A model generated the notes under the pieces. The model saw only the letters and a program-made list of their open reading frames with translations. It was not told where the DNA came from and did no database searches. Below are positions 23,651 to 35,772 of a DNA stretch of 64,000 nt, one piece after another. Both the position numbers and the translations under genes were made by a program. The stretch spans positions 41,539,792 to 41,603,791 of the forward strand of contig NC_062222.1 of NCBI RefSeq assembly GCF_902686445.1, read 5' to 3'. The stretch's first letter is position 1; the number at the start of each line of letters is the position of its first letter. The DNA comes from Sciurus carolinensis (Eukaryota > Chordata > Mammalia > Rodentia > Sciuridae).

Positions 23651-26082
23651 TTTTGTCTCGCATCTAAATTTCATATCATGATTTTGAAATGTATTTTCAA
23701 GTTTCCTCTTGTTACTTTCTTTGCCTGTTTTCTGTTAGTTCATCTTTTTAAAATTAATTTCTAAATGTAAACCTTGAATTGCATATTATGAAGTCTCCAA
23801 TAATGCTCTGCAAATGAATAAGAACTACTCATAAAATTATTGGGTCATTTTTTTTTTAGTCTTCTGATCTTTGGAATTATTGGCCATTGTTTTCTGGTAA
23901 ATAATTCTCATGGAAATCTCTATCTAACCTGATTTTCTAATTCATAGGTATATTCTCCCCATTATAGACCTTGACCATCATTTCGAAGCCCTTTTAATCT
24001 GCATGTTAATTAGGAAAAAGTTGTCTTTATTTCACCATGATAAGTGAATAATTTTTTCTTTACTTCTTTTTTTCCCAGAAAATTGGGAACTATTTAGGTC
24101 TAAATAAAGTATTTCCACTATAGTGAAGGATACATTCTTTCATCACATTTAAAATTTGCATTTGTTGATTATGGTCTATTTGACATTCTTTAAAATATCT
24201 CATCTAATAAGATGAAATCATTTTTAGATTTTTCTTAATAGTCATCTTCACTTCAGTCATTGGAATTGCTTTTCTTTTCTCATTTTGTATCTTAATACAA
24301 TATCTATTCATCAACTTCATCCTTCATATATTTGATGGGACTTTCTGGTATTCGTTTTGTTCTGCTTCACTATGGATATAATTTAGTTTTCTCTGTTTTT
24401 TACTGCAACAATTTATTGCTCCAGGTGTTCTTTCTTATTGATTTTGCTTCTCTGTGGCTTAGGCTAACATATTCTCTTGTTTACTTCTACCCTCCTTGCT
24501 TATGTAATAGAGATCACATTTTTAGTTTATCTTGGGAACAAAGAACAGACTATATGTATAAAAATACATATCCTCTCATTTTTAAAAGTGTACTTTTAGT
24601 CCTCAGTGTAATATTTCTCTTCAAATGTCAGAATTATTTCTAAGCTTCATTTCTAGTATTTTCCCATTTAATGATTTTCGATCATAGAGAAAAAGCTAAA
24701 TTTGCTGTTTATCACCAGATCAAATGCTCTTTCTTGCCCATTGCTTGGTCTAAGGTACTGCCAAAATTCTGCTGCCTATCCTTGAGATTCTATTGTCTCT
24801 AGCAAATAATTATCATTTCACTTCACTGGAATGAAAACTTTTTCAGCTTCCCTCTCTATTCTTTCCTATAACTTTAAGCAAAAGAATATCTTCCAGACTA
24901 TCTGAAAAAATTAAATTTTTCCTTTGAAATATTCAGAAAATTACCCCTTCCTTAATAAGACTATTCTTTAATCTACCCATACCCAAAATATGTCCTGCAG
25001 AGTTCTATAAACATTCTCTACAACACGGCACAAATACAGTTATCAACTTATCTTCAACTATAACCTGATTATACCCTTAGAATTTCAGTATGTGAATGGG
25101 TGATAAAAATGTGGAAGTAATTTAATAAAACAAATAAATAATTGAGTAAAAAGTTTTAAAAATGATTCTATATTTGCTACTCTTCACTCTATCAGAGTAG
25201 GAACTTTTTATTCAAAGTCTTTATCTTAAGGGAGGGGAAAAGCATAATTAAGGCCAAATAATATTTTTTCTACTGTCAATGCAATTATGAGGATTTCAAA
25301 CAGAAAAGAACAAATATATCTCCAAGCATGTCCTTCATCACTTTAATTGGTAAGATTCATAATTTTAATTGGTGTATTGCACAATGTTACTGTATTTCCA
25401 TGGTATTATTGTTGATAATTTTGTTTGCTTGAGGGTACTATGAAGAAGAAACAGGAGTAATTAAAACTAGAGCTGCTATTATGATGATATGTTAATTCCA
25501 AATTTTATGCATATCTCAAAAAAGATCATGAAAGGAGTGTTAAGACCTTTCATGGAAATAGAGTATTACATAAATTAATATGCATGATTGTGTTTAAATA
25601 AACATGGAAGCCAGATTTCACTCCTCTCCAAAAAGACCTGTTATGCTTAATAGCCCATTATGATAGATATGTTTATTGTTTTAGAGAATGTTGTCATTAA
25701 AGTAGTCATGACAAATAAGCAGAAATTAATTTAAAATCCATGATGTATTGAAAAATCACACCAAGACAGAACATTTTTCAGAAGACAAAGAAAAACTTAA
25801 TTTTGGATATTGCACTGCTTTAGTATCAAAATTCAGCAGTAGTTCAAAACTGTCTTGAGAGAATTGCATTTTATCTATTAACAAAATGATTATAAGTTGA
25901 AAAAAGGTGCAAGTTATGAAACAATGCATGAATAAATGAAGGAAAAGTAATTCAATCTGATAAAGAAAATAAGAATGAAAGTTTGTGCTTGTCCCATTGT
26001 ATGTTTAATATTACATTTTTTTTTAAAGGCTTTACCCTTACCAATTGCTATTTGAGGGTTTGGGGTAACTACTATCATTATA
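23651..26082. other. AT-rich intergenic DNA, no gene seen
   Basis: A 103-codon open frame at 24,332-24,643 is hydrophobic and T-rich with no recognisable family, and I regard it as chance. No repeat family is named with confidence. Confidence 0.5.
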
Positions 26083-26102
26083 ATTTTATATTAATTAATC
26101 TT

Positions 26103-26309
26103 TTTGTGGGGGGGATACTGGAGCTTGAACTCAAGGCACTCGATCAGTGAGCCACATCCTCAGTCCTATTTGGTATTTTATTTAGAAACAGGGTCTCACT
26201 GAGTTTCTTAGTGCCTGACTTCTGCTGAGGCTGGCTTTGAACTCACTATCCTCCTGCCTCAGCCTCCTGAGACTTGAGATCACTAGCATGCACCACCATG
26301 TTCAGCATC
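26103..26309 (-). mobile_element. Sciurid composite SINE, minus strand
   Basis: On the plus strand: GATACTGGAGCTTGAACTCA (ID half, antisense), CAGGGTCTCACTGAGTTTCT, GAGGCTGGCTTTGAACTCAC, CTCCTGCCTCAGCCTCCTGA, then CATGCACCACCATGTTCAGC. It is flanked by a perfect 20-bp target duplication at 26,083-26,102 and 26,310-26,329 (ATTTTATATTAATTAATCTT). The intact duplication marks a relatively young insertion. Confidence 0.95.
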
Positions 26310-26329
26310 ATTTTATATTAATTAATCTT

Positions 26330-26930
26330 GATGAAAACATGCAAAGTGACTGAAACATATAATCTTGGAACAAAATAATCACTGAAAACCATTTGCACTT
26401 TAGGTCAAAGCACAAAGGATAAAAAATACTAAATGCGTATTTTATTTCTACATGATTACAGAGTCCTGGTTTCTTAATCTTATTTGTGGTATTAAGCAGA
26501 TATAGATAGGTAATGACGTATATTCTTGTAAATTTGAACCATTCTTTTTAAAGTTATATTTTAGGTTAAAAATCTGGAAATAGAATTAGAATGTGTACAA
26601 TTTGGAAAACTATTTGATGTAATATTGACATATTTTTAAGCATCATGACTGCCTCTAGTGAACTGCTAACAGCTGGAGATCATCATCAGCCCAGTGTTCA
26701 TTCAGCTGTTTCAAATGACATATATTGTCTACAAATCGACATAGTTACATTTATCAATTTCTGCAGGCAGTGAATTATAGATTCTGTTCTAGAATGTTTT
26801 ATGCATACAAATTAAAAGAAAAAAAACTGACAGTTGAAAATTACCAGTTTTATGGTATCTAAAGTATTTTCTGAACTATTTGTTAAGCATTCCAATTGTA
26901 GCTAATTTATGCAGCATGTCAAAAGATTAA
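26330..26930. other. AT-rich intergenic DNA, no gene seen
   Basis: Nothing recognised. Confidence 0.5.
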
Positions 26931-28230
26931 AATGATGAAGATGGAAGACAGTGAAGCAAATCTAGACAGCAATCCCCCACTCCTCACAGTACAGAAAGGG
27001 AGCAGGGAAAGAACACCCCACCAAAGAGGTAAAATGCCAGTGATCGCCAGCGGGCAGTGTGGAGGCATCTGTGCAGACTGCCCACAAAGAGCCACACCCA
27101 CAGGCCCCTTAGTTGTAGACAGCCACCAGGTGCTTAGAAAGCACTGCTCCTTAGAAGTAGCAGGGAAGGGACTTCTAATTCACAACCAAAGGCAACAGAA
27201 GCTCAAACATAGATGTACCACCTGAACTCTACCCCATCCACAAGGAATGTGGAGGCTTTTGTGCCACAGACCATGCAAGAGAACCTGCAATCACAGGTAC
27301 TACTTTTGCAGACAGCCACCAAGCTCTATGTCACTTTAAAGAAGACCCTGTGGAAGGGAACAGGAATGTAGAGTCCCACAACAGTCAGCAACAGCCCTGG
27401 GCCCCACATTCTGTGTTCCCTCACACAAGAAATGGCTGGTAGACACAGCACAGCATGCTTCAAGCATGCAGATTCAGACCCCTGAACTGAGGAACAAGAA
27501 CTAGCTGGTGAGAAAAGCATAGTAACTGTGGAAGTAGTTCCTATGCCCCAGCATCTCTAAGAGGATCCATGTCTGAGAATCTGAGAGTTGCCAGTTAACT
27601 CAATTCTCATTTCAGATGCATGGACTCACAGAAGGCAATTCCTGAGGATAACCTCAAGCAGCAATGGAGAAAATTCGGCATCAACAATGACATTTTACCA
27701 GACAAAGGGGCTTACGGAGGAGCACCCCATAGATACCAGACACTACCTGGTATGCCCAAATAGAAGCCCACTGCCCTGTGACCTGTACATTCCAGAGAGG
27801 CAGCAGCCCTACACCTCCCACAGACAACCTAATGCCATATCAAACAGAATATAATAACTCCACCTTACACTGCCACAACCCCCACACTTGAAAATATACA
27901 TAACATAGCCTACATTGAATTTGAAAGCACTGAGTACATGGAGCTCTTCTTCAGGAGGGCAAACAAGACTGCACCCCCTTAGCGGGAAATAACCTGACTG
28001 CTAAGTTACAGACAATTAGGGACCATGGCTTCTGACCCAACAGAAAACTGCTAGATACCTAGACAGAACAGAGCTTGCAGAGGCCATCCTAGGATTTATC
28101 AGAGGTGAGCTGGTGTGATTGCTTCCTCCACACCCAGGAAACACAGATAAAGTGAAAGAGTGGTGTGCATCTTTTCAAGGGTCTAAATTCTGATGAAATA
28201 CAAAACAGGACTACTCCACCTCAGCACAGA
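26931..28230 (+). mobile_element. L1 5'-UTR-like block with ~190-bp tandem units
   Basis: Clearly GC-richer than its surroundings, with abrupt edges. Two neighbouring segments align with each other: one from about 27,059 (GTGGAGGCATCTGTGCAGAC...GACAGCCACCAGG) and one from about 27,249 (GTGGAGGCTTTTGTGCCACA...GACAGCCACCAAG), giving a period of about 190 bp. Tandem GC-rich monomers upstream of an L1 body are known for rodent L1 promoters. L1 ORF2 and 3' UTR of the same orientation follow from 28,501. The assignment to L1 is inference; ORF1 and most of ORF2 are absent. The small open frames inside (up to 97 codons) have no domain. Confidence 0.5.
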
Positions 28231-28500
28231 TTATCAAAAATAGCTGTAATATCAATTTTGATCATACATATTTATTACTTTTCACATTGAATTAATAGCT
28301 GTTTCCTTATTATTCAATATTGTCTCCTCAAAACTTTTGATTCTGTTTCTTATAATGTTTAAAGTATTGACTGGAATTATTCTCTCTTTGATTTCCTAGT
28401 TGAGATTTACACTTGTTCCTCTTGGACCTTATTTTCACCCTTGCATTACCTGAACAGAGAAAAACTGTTTTCCCTAAAATCTGAACTTTTTTTCTCTAAA

Positions 28501-29789
28501 ATCTGAAACAAGGCAAGGATATTCACTCTAATCACACCTATTCAACAAAGCTCTTGAAACCTTAGCCAGAGCAATCAGGTAAGAATGGAAAATTAAAGGG
28601 ATACAAATAGGAAAAGAAGAAGTCAAATTGTCTCTGTTTGCTTATGAAAAGATTCTTAATCTAAATGACCCAAAAACTTTTACCAGAAGACTTAGAGTTG
28701 ATAAACAAGTATTGAAAAGTGGCAGGATACCAGAAAAGATAGTCTTTTTTAAAAAGTGGTGCAGGAAAACTGGATAGCCATTTGTAGGAGAATGAAACTA
28801 GATTCCTATCTTTCATCCTACACAAATGTCAACTCAAAATGAATCAAAGCCATAGGAATTAGACTAGAAACTTGAAAAGTGCTAAAATAAAACAAAGACT
28901 CAAATTCCAACATATTGGCACAGATACTGATGTCCTTAATAAGACCCCTAGAACTCAAGAAACAAAAATAAGTAGGACGGTCGGACAGAATGGCACACTG
29001 TAATCCCTGTGACTCGTGAGGCTGAGGCAGAAGGATCTTGAGTTCAAAGTCAGCCTCAGCAACAGTGAGGGGCTAAGCAACTCAGTGAGACCCTGTCTCT
29101 AAATAAAATACAAATTAAGACTAGAGATATGGCTCAGTGGCAAGTTCCCTTGAGTTTAATCCCTGGCACGTGCCAAAATAAATAAATAAATAAATATGTA
29201 AACACATAAAATAAGTAGTACAGCATCAAATTTAAAATCTTTTGCATAGGAAAGGAGATAACAGCATGAAAAGAGGGTCTATAGAATGGGAGAAAATCTT
29301 TGTCAGCTACTCTATGGAAAGAGATTAAGATTCAGCACACGTAAATAATTTTTAAAAATTTAACAAGCACACACAGACCCACACAAATCAATAAATAGGC
29401 AAAAGAACAAAGCAGACATATCTCAAAAGAAGAAATATAAATGGTCAATAAATACATGAAAAGATGTTCAATACTCCTATCAATCAAGAAATGCAAATCA
29501 AAACTATATTAAGATTTTTATCTCACTCCAGTCAGGACAATCACCAAGAATACAAATAATAATAAATATTGGTGAGGATGTGGGGGAAGGATGTACTGAT
29601 CAATTGTTGATAGAACTGAAAATTGCTACCACCACTTTGAAAAGCAGTATGGAGATTCTTCAAAAGACTAGGAATAGAACCATTCTATGATCCAGCTATC
29701 CTACCACTTGGTATTTATCCAAAAGAACTATAATCAGTATACTATAATGATTCAGGCAATTCAATAAGTGCAACAGCACAGTTCACAAT
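28501..29789 (+). mobile_element. L1 ORF2 3' part, left of solo LTR
   Basis: L1 ORF2 words are readable in order: TTCAACAAAGCTCTTGAAAC, TTAGCCAGAGCAATCAGG, AAGTGGCAGGATACCAG, AAAAGTGGTGCAGGAAAACT, AACTCAAAATGAATCAAAGC, AATCAAGAAATGCAAATCAA, CTCACTCCAGTCAGGACAAT, CTATGATCCAGCTATCCTAC. Frames are broken by stops and an internal deletion near 28,740, so it is inactive. A SINE (28,976-29,207) and a solo LTR (29,790-30,223) are inserted in it. Confidence 0.85.
28976..29207 (+). mobile_element. Sciurid composite SINE inside L1
   Basis: B1-like half (CACTGTAATCCCTGTGACTC, GAGGCTGAGGCAGAAGGATC, GTCAGCCTCAGCAACAGTGA, GTGAGACCCTGTCTCTAAAT) and ID half (GAGATATGGCTCAGTGGCAA, TTTAATCCCTGGCACG) with an AAAT-repeat tail. 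Target duplication AAAATAAGTAG is present at 28,965-28,975 and 29,208-29,218. Confidence 0.92.
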
Positions 29790-30223
29790 TGTTGGGGTCT
29801 TAAGCCCCCTTGCCCTTCTCGACCAGCGACAAGGGAAGGGGACACTCCCCAACAAGGTCTGACCGGGATAGGTAAGGCCGACTGACCGCTTCTCCCAGCC
29901 CTCCGGGTGGAGGACAATCAAATGCGTCAGGGAGACCCCTCACAGCAGGAACTCGTTTATTGAGGAAATCACATAGCTTTTTATGTAGGGTGGGGGCTAG
30001 GCGGGAACCAATCAACTTAAAGGTCAGCAAGGCATGGGGGGATTCACGCAGGCTAGAGTCCCATAGGACTATATGGCAAGCACGAGCTGATCACATTCAT
30101 GGAACTGTTGTTAACCAATCCCTGATGGTGGTCTGATTTATCGTCATGAACCTTTGAAACTGCCTTTGAGGTCTTGATCTTGCTCACTCGCCTGAGTTAG
30201 TTAACATGTCATTAGTCCCAACA
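29790..30223 (-). mobile_element. Solo LTR of the betaretrovirus family at 44.8-52.2 kb
   Basis: About 434 bp, aligning end to end with the two proviral LTRs: TCTTAAGCCCCCTTGC, CTCGACCAGCGACAAGGGAA, ACTCCCCAACAAGGTC, TGCGTCAGGGAGACCC, CTCGTTTATTGAGGAAATCA, ACCAATCAACTTAAAGGTCA, CACGAGCTGATCACATTCAT and TCATTAGTCCCAACA. It is shorter by a deletion of the CAGGGAGTAAGGAGTCAG stretch near its sense 5' end (about 30,191). It carries the same TTTATT (poly-A signal, antisense) and TATA-region sequence. It splits an L1 3' region. A clear 6-bp target duplication is not visible. Confidence 0.95.
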
Positions 30224-30750
30224 CAAACCAAGTTAAAGAACCAGCTCAGGTGCTCAGAGGAATGGATAAAAAAAAATGTGGTATGCAATGAAGTTTTACT
30301 CAGCTATAAAGAAGAACTATGACATTTGCTGTTCAATTGATGAAACTGGAGAACATCATGCTCAGAGAAATAAGACAGGAAGTCAAAGGTCAAATATTTT
30401 CTGTCATAGAAAAAATAATGGGGAAAAAGTGAGAGGTGTGGAATCCCATGAAAATAGTAGGGATAACAGTAAAGCAGAACAAGGGGACAGAGGGGAAAGG
30501 AGGAGGGACAGGAAAAGGGAGGAACTATGTAATTAAATTGACCAAATTATGCTATGCACATATATGGATATGCCACAGTGAATTTCACACATGTATCTAT
30601 AAGGCACCAATATATAAAACCATAAATAAATAGAAGGAAGATCATTAGGATAGAGGAAGAGGAACAGGGAGGGAGGAGAAGAGGGAACGAGGAAACATTA
30701 GCTGAAGTCCATTTTCAACTTCATTCCTATAAAAAAAAATTAGAGGGTGG
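30224..30750 (+). mobile_element. L1 ORF2 end and 3' UTR, right of solo LTR
   Basis: Continues the L1 left of the solo LTR: AATGGATAAAAAAAAATGTG, GAAGTTTTACTCAGCTATAA, AACTGGAGAACATCATGCTC, AGAGAAATAAGACAGGAAGT, then a purine-rich 3' UTR (AGGGGAAAGGAGGAGGGACA) and a second purine block near 30,650-30,700. Non-coding. Confidence 0.8.
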
Positions 30751-30983
30751 AATTGCAACAAGTAATACTATTGTTCAATCAAACTATCACTTCCAGGCTT
30801 CCTCATGGTTAGAAATGGTGAGTACATGTTTGCTGTAAAAATGTCATGCAAAGTGATATCTGTCACTACCATGCCTGGATGTTATAAAGTTGGCGTGTAG
30901 ATTCTATATTTTATTTCCCCTGTTCTACCAGTGGAATCAGACATGGCAGTGACCCCACTTCGATCACACTTACAACAGCAGTG

Positions 30984-31205
30984 CCCTGATGCAGAAGTTG
31001 GCAAACAGCAACCCACTGGCCAAATCCATTCCCTTGCCTATTATTGGAATTTTATTGGAACACAGCTACATTCATGACATGTAGTCTAAGGACAATTTCC
31101 CATCATAATGGCTAGCTTGAATTGCTGTAACAGAGAATGTACATCCTTCAAGGCTTAAAATATTTACATAATTTACCTTTATACAAAAAAAAATTCTGTA
31201 TCCCT
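30984..31205. mobile_element. hAT-type DNA transposon remnant (MER5/Charlie-like)
   Basis: GCAGAAGTTGGCAAACAGCA, ACTGGCCAAATCCATTCCC, GAATTTTATTGGAACACAGC, AAGGCTTAAAATATTTACAT and ATTTACCTTTATACAAAAA occur in the order of a common non-autonomous mammalian hAT element. No transposase and no intact terminal repeats. Confidence 0.6.
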
Positions 31206-33390
31206 GCCATAAAGAATGAAGAACAAGATGGAAGTTGCCTAGGTCCTCAAATGAGCACACGGGGCAGAGCTGTACCACTGCCAGGAGTGATGTATGATGG
31301 AGAAATTCAGTTTTTAAAAACTATTACCTTATTGCACCTCCTATCTACCAATAGTTTTGTGTTTCCCTAAACTAACCAAGTCAAAAAAGGATACATAAAT
31401 GAAAATCAGTAAGAAAATAATATAAATAAACAAAATATCTAATCAGCAGTATCCTAATTCTATAATATAGCTCCACTTTACTCTGGGCAATTTTTGCCTT
31501 TCAGAAAAACATGCTATTTTAAAATAAGAATAACAGGACATTGTTTAATTTTTATAATAGACACTTAAAGAGGTCTCCTTAAATTTTGAATTCATATGAA
31601 GGCAACATAACTAGTTTTCATGAAATATCCACTTTTCCCAATGAATGGTCACCTAAAGAGCCTATGAACATTTATAAATCTTTTAAATTTATTTTACCAA
31701 TAATTTTACATATGCAGTTTTAACATTATTGACCCAAAGATGATAAACATCATTTTATTTGCTCAGAATGTATACTACTTCTCTGACTTACAAACCAAGT
31801 CATTATCATCAAAGTTGTCTGAAAAGCTCTCAGAAGTTTGGAAGCAGATAAATGAGAAAAGTTGCTGACATTTTTCAAATTTTTCAAAATGATTTAACAA
31901 ATTAAAAATGTGGGAGAAATAATATTATTTCCAATTATAAGATCAATAGCTTTCAACCCAGTGCTGATTTTTTTTCTGAAAAACGAATGAATCTATTGAG
32001 GGTTCCAGAGTTTGCTCCTCTGTTCTTTCCATGTTTCCAAGATGTAGGGTACACTGAAGAATTACAGTTTTTAAACACTATGTTCAGAATGTAAGAAAAT
32101 GAGAAGCAGAGAGAGAAAAATCACAATACTAAGCAGATGAAGTTGTTAAGTTTTAAGTCTAAAACTAGAGGAATTCAATTCACTTTAACTCTCCTCTAAT
32201 AGTTATTACAAATAAACTATTTTGGTTAAGTAATATACAAATGATTGAGTCAATTTTCTCATAATCAGAAGTTTCAATAACTCCTAAAATGTCATGTGAC
32301 TGCTGTGACACACACAAAAATTTCTACCATGAAAAGGGCAAATATCATGAACAAATGATAAAGCTGTATAAATAATAAGAAAAACTGATTGAAATTAAAA
32401 GAAAAACAATGCAGTGTCATAATATAGGTAATATGTGCTGCTTACCCAAATAAATAGACTATGTGCAATAATAAAAATACAACAAAAGTCTATCTACATG
32501 CTAGTCACATTTGCAGGTTATTTGTTTGACTCTGATTTATTTAAGAAGAGAAAATATTATTTATATTAATTTGGATTGTTACAGAATCCCTAGAAGATAA
32601 AAGATACAAACTCAGAAAGTCAGTAGGAGGAAAGGAAATGGAGCCAACTGGAGCTATGCACAATATCACCCACCAAACTAAGTGAATACAGAGCCAATTC
32701 TCAACACCCAAGAACACAGTTTTCACCATGGACACTGCTTGAAATGGATATCATGTGGTACCACCCGCAATGATATACTGTTCCCCATAAAAACTTCATG
32801 CTATGACTTCCACTGATAACAGCATTTAGATACAAATGCATTTTACATTAATGCTTCTTTGTAACACTAAATCCTGCATACAATTCAGAGACAAGGGCCT
32901 CCGAGCCTAAGTACATTTCCTGTCTTAGTTTCAAGGGTCTATAATGGAAGTGAATTTCTGGTCGTTTTGGTATCTTTACTTAGAGGTAAACTCTCTACAC
33001 ATACGGCAAAAATTCCCCAAAGAAAATTATTGTGTGTTAGAAGATCAAAAGAAAAATATATATCCAGAATAATTTAAACTTCAGTATCACAATGGCCGTA
33101 TAAATCTTTTTCCATATAATTTCACTATCCTTGACTATGTTCCCCCTAACAATTCAAATATCATCAATCAACACAATGTATATACCTCAAGACTCATTAA
33201 CTCAATATTAGTTTCTAAGCCAGATATCTCTGGATGACAGTCATTTTTCTATAGTTCCCTATACTTAAAACTTAAAGAAATCTATAAATAGATAAATATT
33301 ACATGTCTCTTTATATATAGAAAAATAAGATATAAATATTTATATGTGATATAAAACACAAATATATATATACTATATTATACCTGCCCA
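31206..33390. other. AT-rich intergenic DNA, no gene seen
   Basis: Short open frames only. No gene, RNA or repeat family assigned. Confidence 0.5.
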
Positions 33391-33760
33391 TTTATGTATT
33401 ACATAATGATATATTTATGTGTATGAATATATTGTCATGCAGTGTATAGCAAAGTTTTAGACAGTGAGAGCCTGTACATACAATGTTATTCTTTTAAGAT
33501 TACAATGGAATTATAAGATTCCTATCATCCAGTGACATAGTGGTCATTATAATACTATATGCATTACTCACAGGTTTGTGATGATACTAGTGTAAAACAC
33601 ACCTAATGCACTGCCAATTTTATAAAGTATAGCACATACAATTATGTACTGTGCATAATATTTCATAGAAATGATAAACAAATATATTTCCTATACTGTA
33701 CTTTTATCGTCATTTTAGAATGTACCCCTTCTACTTATAAAAATTGATTTTTCTGTAACA
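33391..33760. mobile_element. Tigger-like (TcMar) DNA transposon fragment
   Basis: The words TAAGATTACAATGGAATTAT, AAGATTCCTATCATCCAGTG, GCATTACTCACAGGTTTGTG, TATAGCACATACAATTATGT, CTGTGCATAATATTTCATAG and TTTTATCGTCATTTTAGAAT are in the order of one end of an old mammalian Tigger element. Heavily diverged, with no transposase frame. Family by recognition only. Confidence 0.55.
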
Positions 33761-34596
33761 CCCTAGGCTTCGTTATAACAGCAGAAGCCTCATATGTCTC
33801 ATATTACTCCTCTTGATTGCATCATTTTCTATTGTGAATGATGTAATACCATGTTTTTTTGTTCACCATGGCCCTGGGAGAAATAAGCTATGCTAAATAT
33901 ATATAGATCATACAGTTTAGTTTTTCAGGAGGCTATTTCCATCTAGTTTGGCAAAAGTATACCTTATGATGTTCCCATGCTAATGAAATAACAACACTTC
34001 TGAAATCCTGTCCCCATCATAAAGTGGCACGTGACTTTTTTTTTGTTTGTGTGTGTATGCATGTACACAAGAGTCATGTAAGAGGAGGAAAGACGCTAGA
34101 ATAGTATAACACTTAAACTTCTATAACTGTTAGTTATAGAACTGTTAGTTATAGAACTTGTTAGTTTATAGCCATGGTTGAAACTTATGTTTTCTCTCTT
34201 ATGTTATCCATTCCTTATCTTCAACTACTTCTTTAATTCAATGAGTTTTTCAGCCTTGAGTGGATGAAAACTATGTCCATGGGCTTTAAAGTGTTGATAA
34301 CCTGTCCACAGAGTTATATCAGTGACCTTCCCTCTTTATGTAATGGCAAACATTAATGTCTTCTATCCTCATGTCCTCTGGCAAACACCAAAACTTCCTG
34401 TTTATTTTGAAAACAAATTATTAGTTATAATATTCAAACACCTATATATTTGCCATCTTGGAGATGAGAAATATATATTTTGTCATTGGAAAACATAATC
34501 CCAAATATAAGTATCAGTAATATGAGCATATTTTGAATGTTCACAATTTAGTTTTGGTATCCCTCATGCTGCAAGAAAAGGAACTTGTGTGCAATA
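33761..34596. other. AT-rich intergenic DNA, no gene seen
   Basis: Contains a small triplication of CTGTTAGTTATAGAA-like words at about 34,122-34,165. Otherwise unremarkable. Confidence 0.5.
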
Positions 34597-34910
34597 GTAT
34601 ATATATATACACACTACTATATATATAATATTATATATTATATATTAATATAATAATTATTATATATTATATATTTATTATATAATATGTTATATAAATA
34701 TTATATTTATTATATATTATATACATTATTATTATTAATGTAATAGAAATACATTTTACATTTTATTAATGTAATATAAACAATGTATTATATACATTAT
34801 TATTATATTAATTATATTATTATATTAATGTATTATACACATTATTATTATATTAATAATATAATATATAATCTAATATATTATATATTATATATATTAT
34901 TTCCTATACA
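34597..34910. repeat. Long (TA)/(TTA)-rich low-complexity block
   Basis: About 310 bp made almost entirely of A and T, with many self-complementary TATAATATATTATATA-type palindromes and repeated AATGTAATA/CATTATTATTA units. Very likely to extrude hairpins and difficult to assemble. Confidence 0.95.
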
Positions 34911-35772
34911 TAGATATAGTTATTAAAATATATATTGTAGAAGGTATATATATTTTTCTCTATATATATACACGTAGAATATATACTACATATAGTGTTG
35001 AAAGAATATCATTTCACCATCAAAAGCATTCAATATGTTCACCAATAAGTTCACAGAAGACCTTGATAATTCTGAAAGTAAAAGGAAGGCAGAAAACAAA
35101 AGCAAATTCATAATTCATTTAAGTTTTTCTGAAAAATATCACAACCCACTCCATAATAGAAAAGAGTACAATGTAATCAATTGCTTTTGTGACAATCTAG
35201 TCATGTGATATACAGTGACATAATGGGCCCATGGCTGATTTCTACTGAAGGAAAATTAGTCACATCATATGAGAAGAATGTGTTATAGATGTTTTACATA
35301 GCTTCCACCCTGCAATTAAATCTACACAGTATGAACTCTGCTCCCAGTCCTCCCTAAAGGCTGTATCTAAAACATCATTTTCACCCTCCATTCTCTTACT
35401 CTGATGTGGCACTCTGCACTATCTGACACAATATTACATGTTTTATGTACTATTTACTTTATAAGCCATATGGTAAATCATGAATTTTACCTGATGTGTT
35501 TACTTCTGTACACCCTGAACTTACAAGAGTACTTGGCTGACAATCCAAATATCATCTGAATGAATGAGTGAACCCATTACATAAACATGGAAGGAAGAGT
35601 TGTGATTCAATTCATAATCTACCAATTTGGCTGGATTCTAAGACACTTCAGTCACTAGACACTTTAATGATCATTCATTGAGGTTCCTATATTTTTGTGT
35701 TACAAAATAAATACCTTTCCCAAATAATCTTAAATTCTGTTCTTACATGTGACTTCTTCAAAAAGTCAGCTA
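34911..35772. other. AT-rich intergenic DNA, no gene seen
   Basis: Nothing recognised. Confidence 0.5.

Noticed and set aside
24332..24643. 103-codon hydrophobic frame
   Set aside because: Hydrophobicity follows from T-rich DNA; no recognisable membrane protein family.
26932..27225. 97-codon frame in the GC-rich block
   Set aside because: The block looks like tandem L1 5'-UTR units; the frame is not repeated between units, so it is unlikely to be coding.
29784..30229. 6-bp target duplication of the solo LTR
   Set aside because: CACAAT on the left and CAAACC on the right match at only three of six positions; not called.
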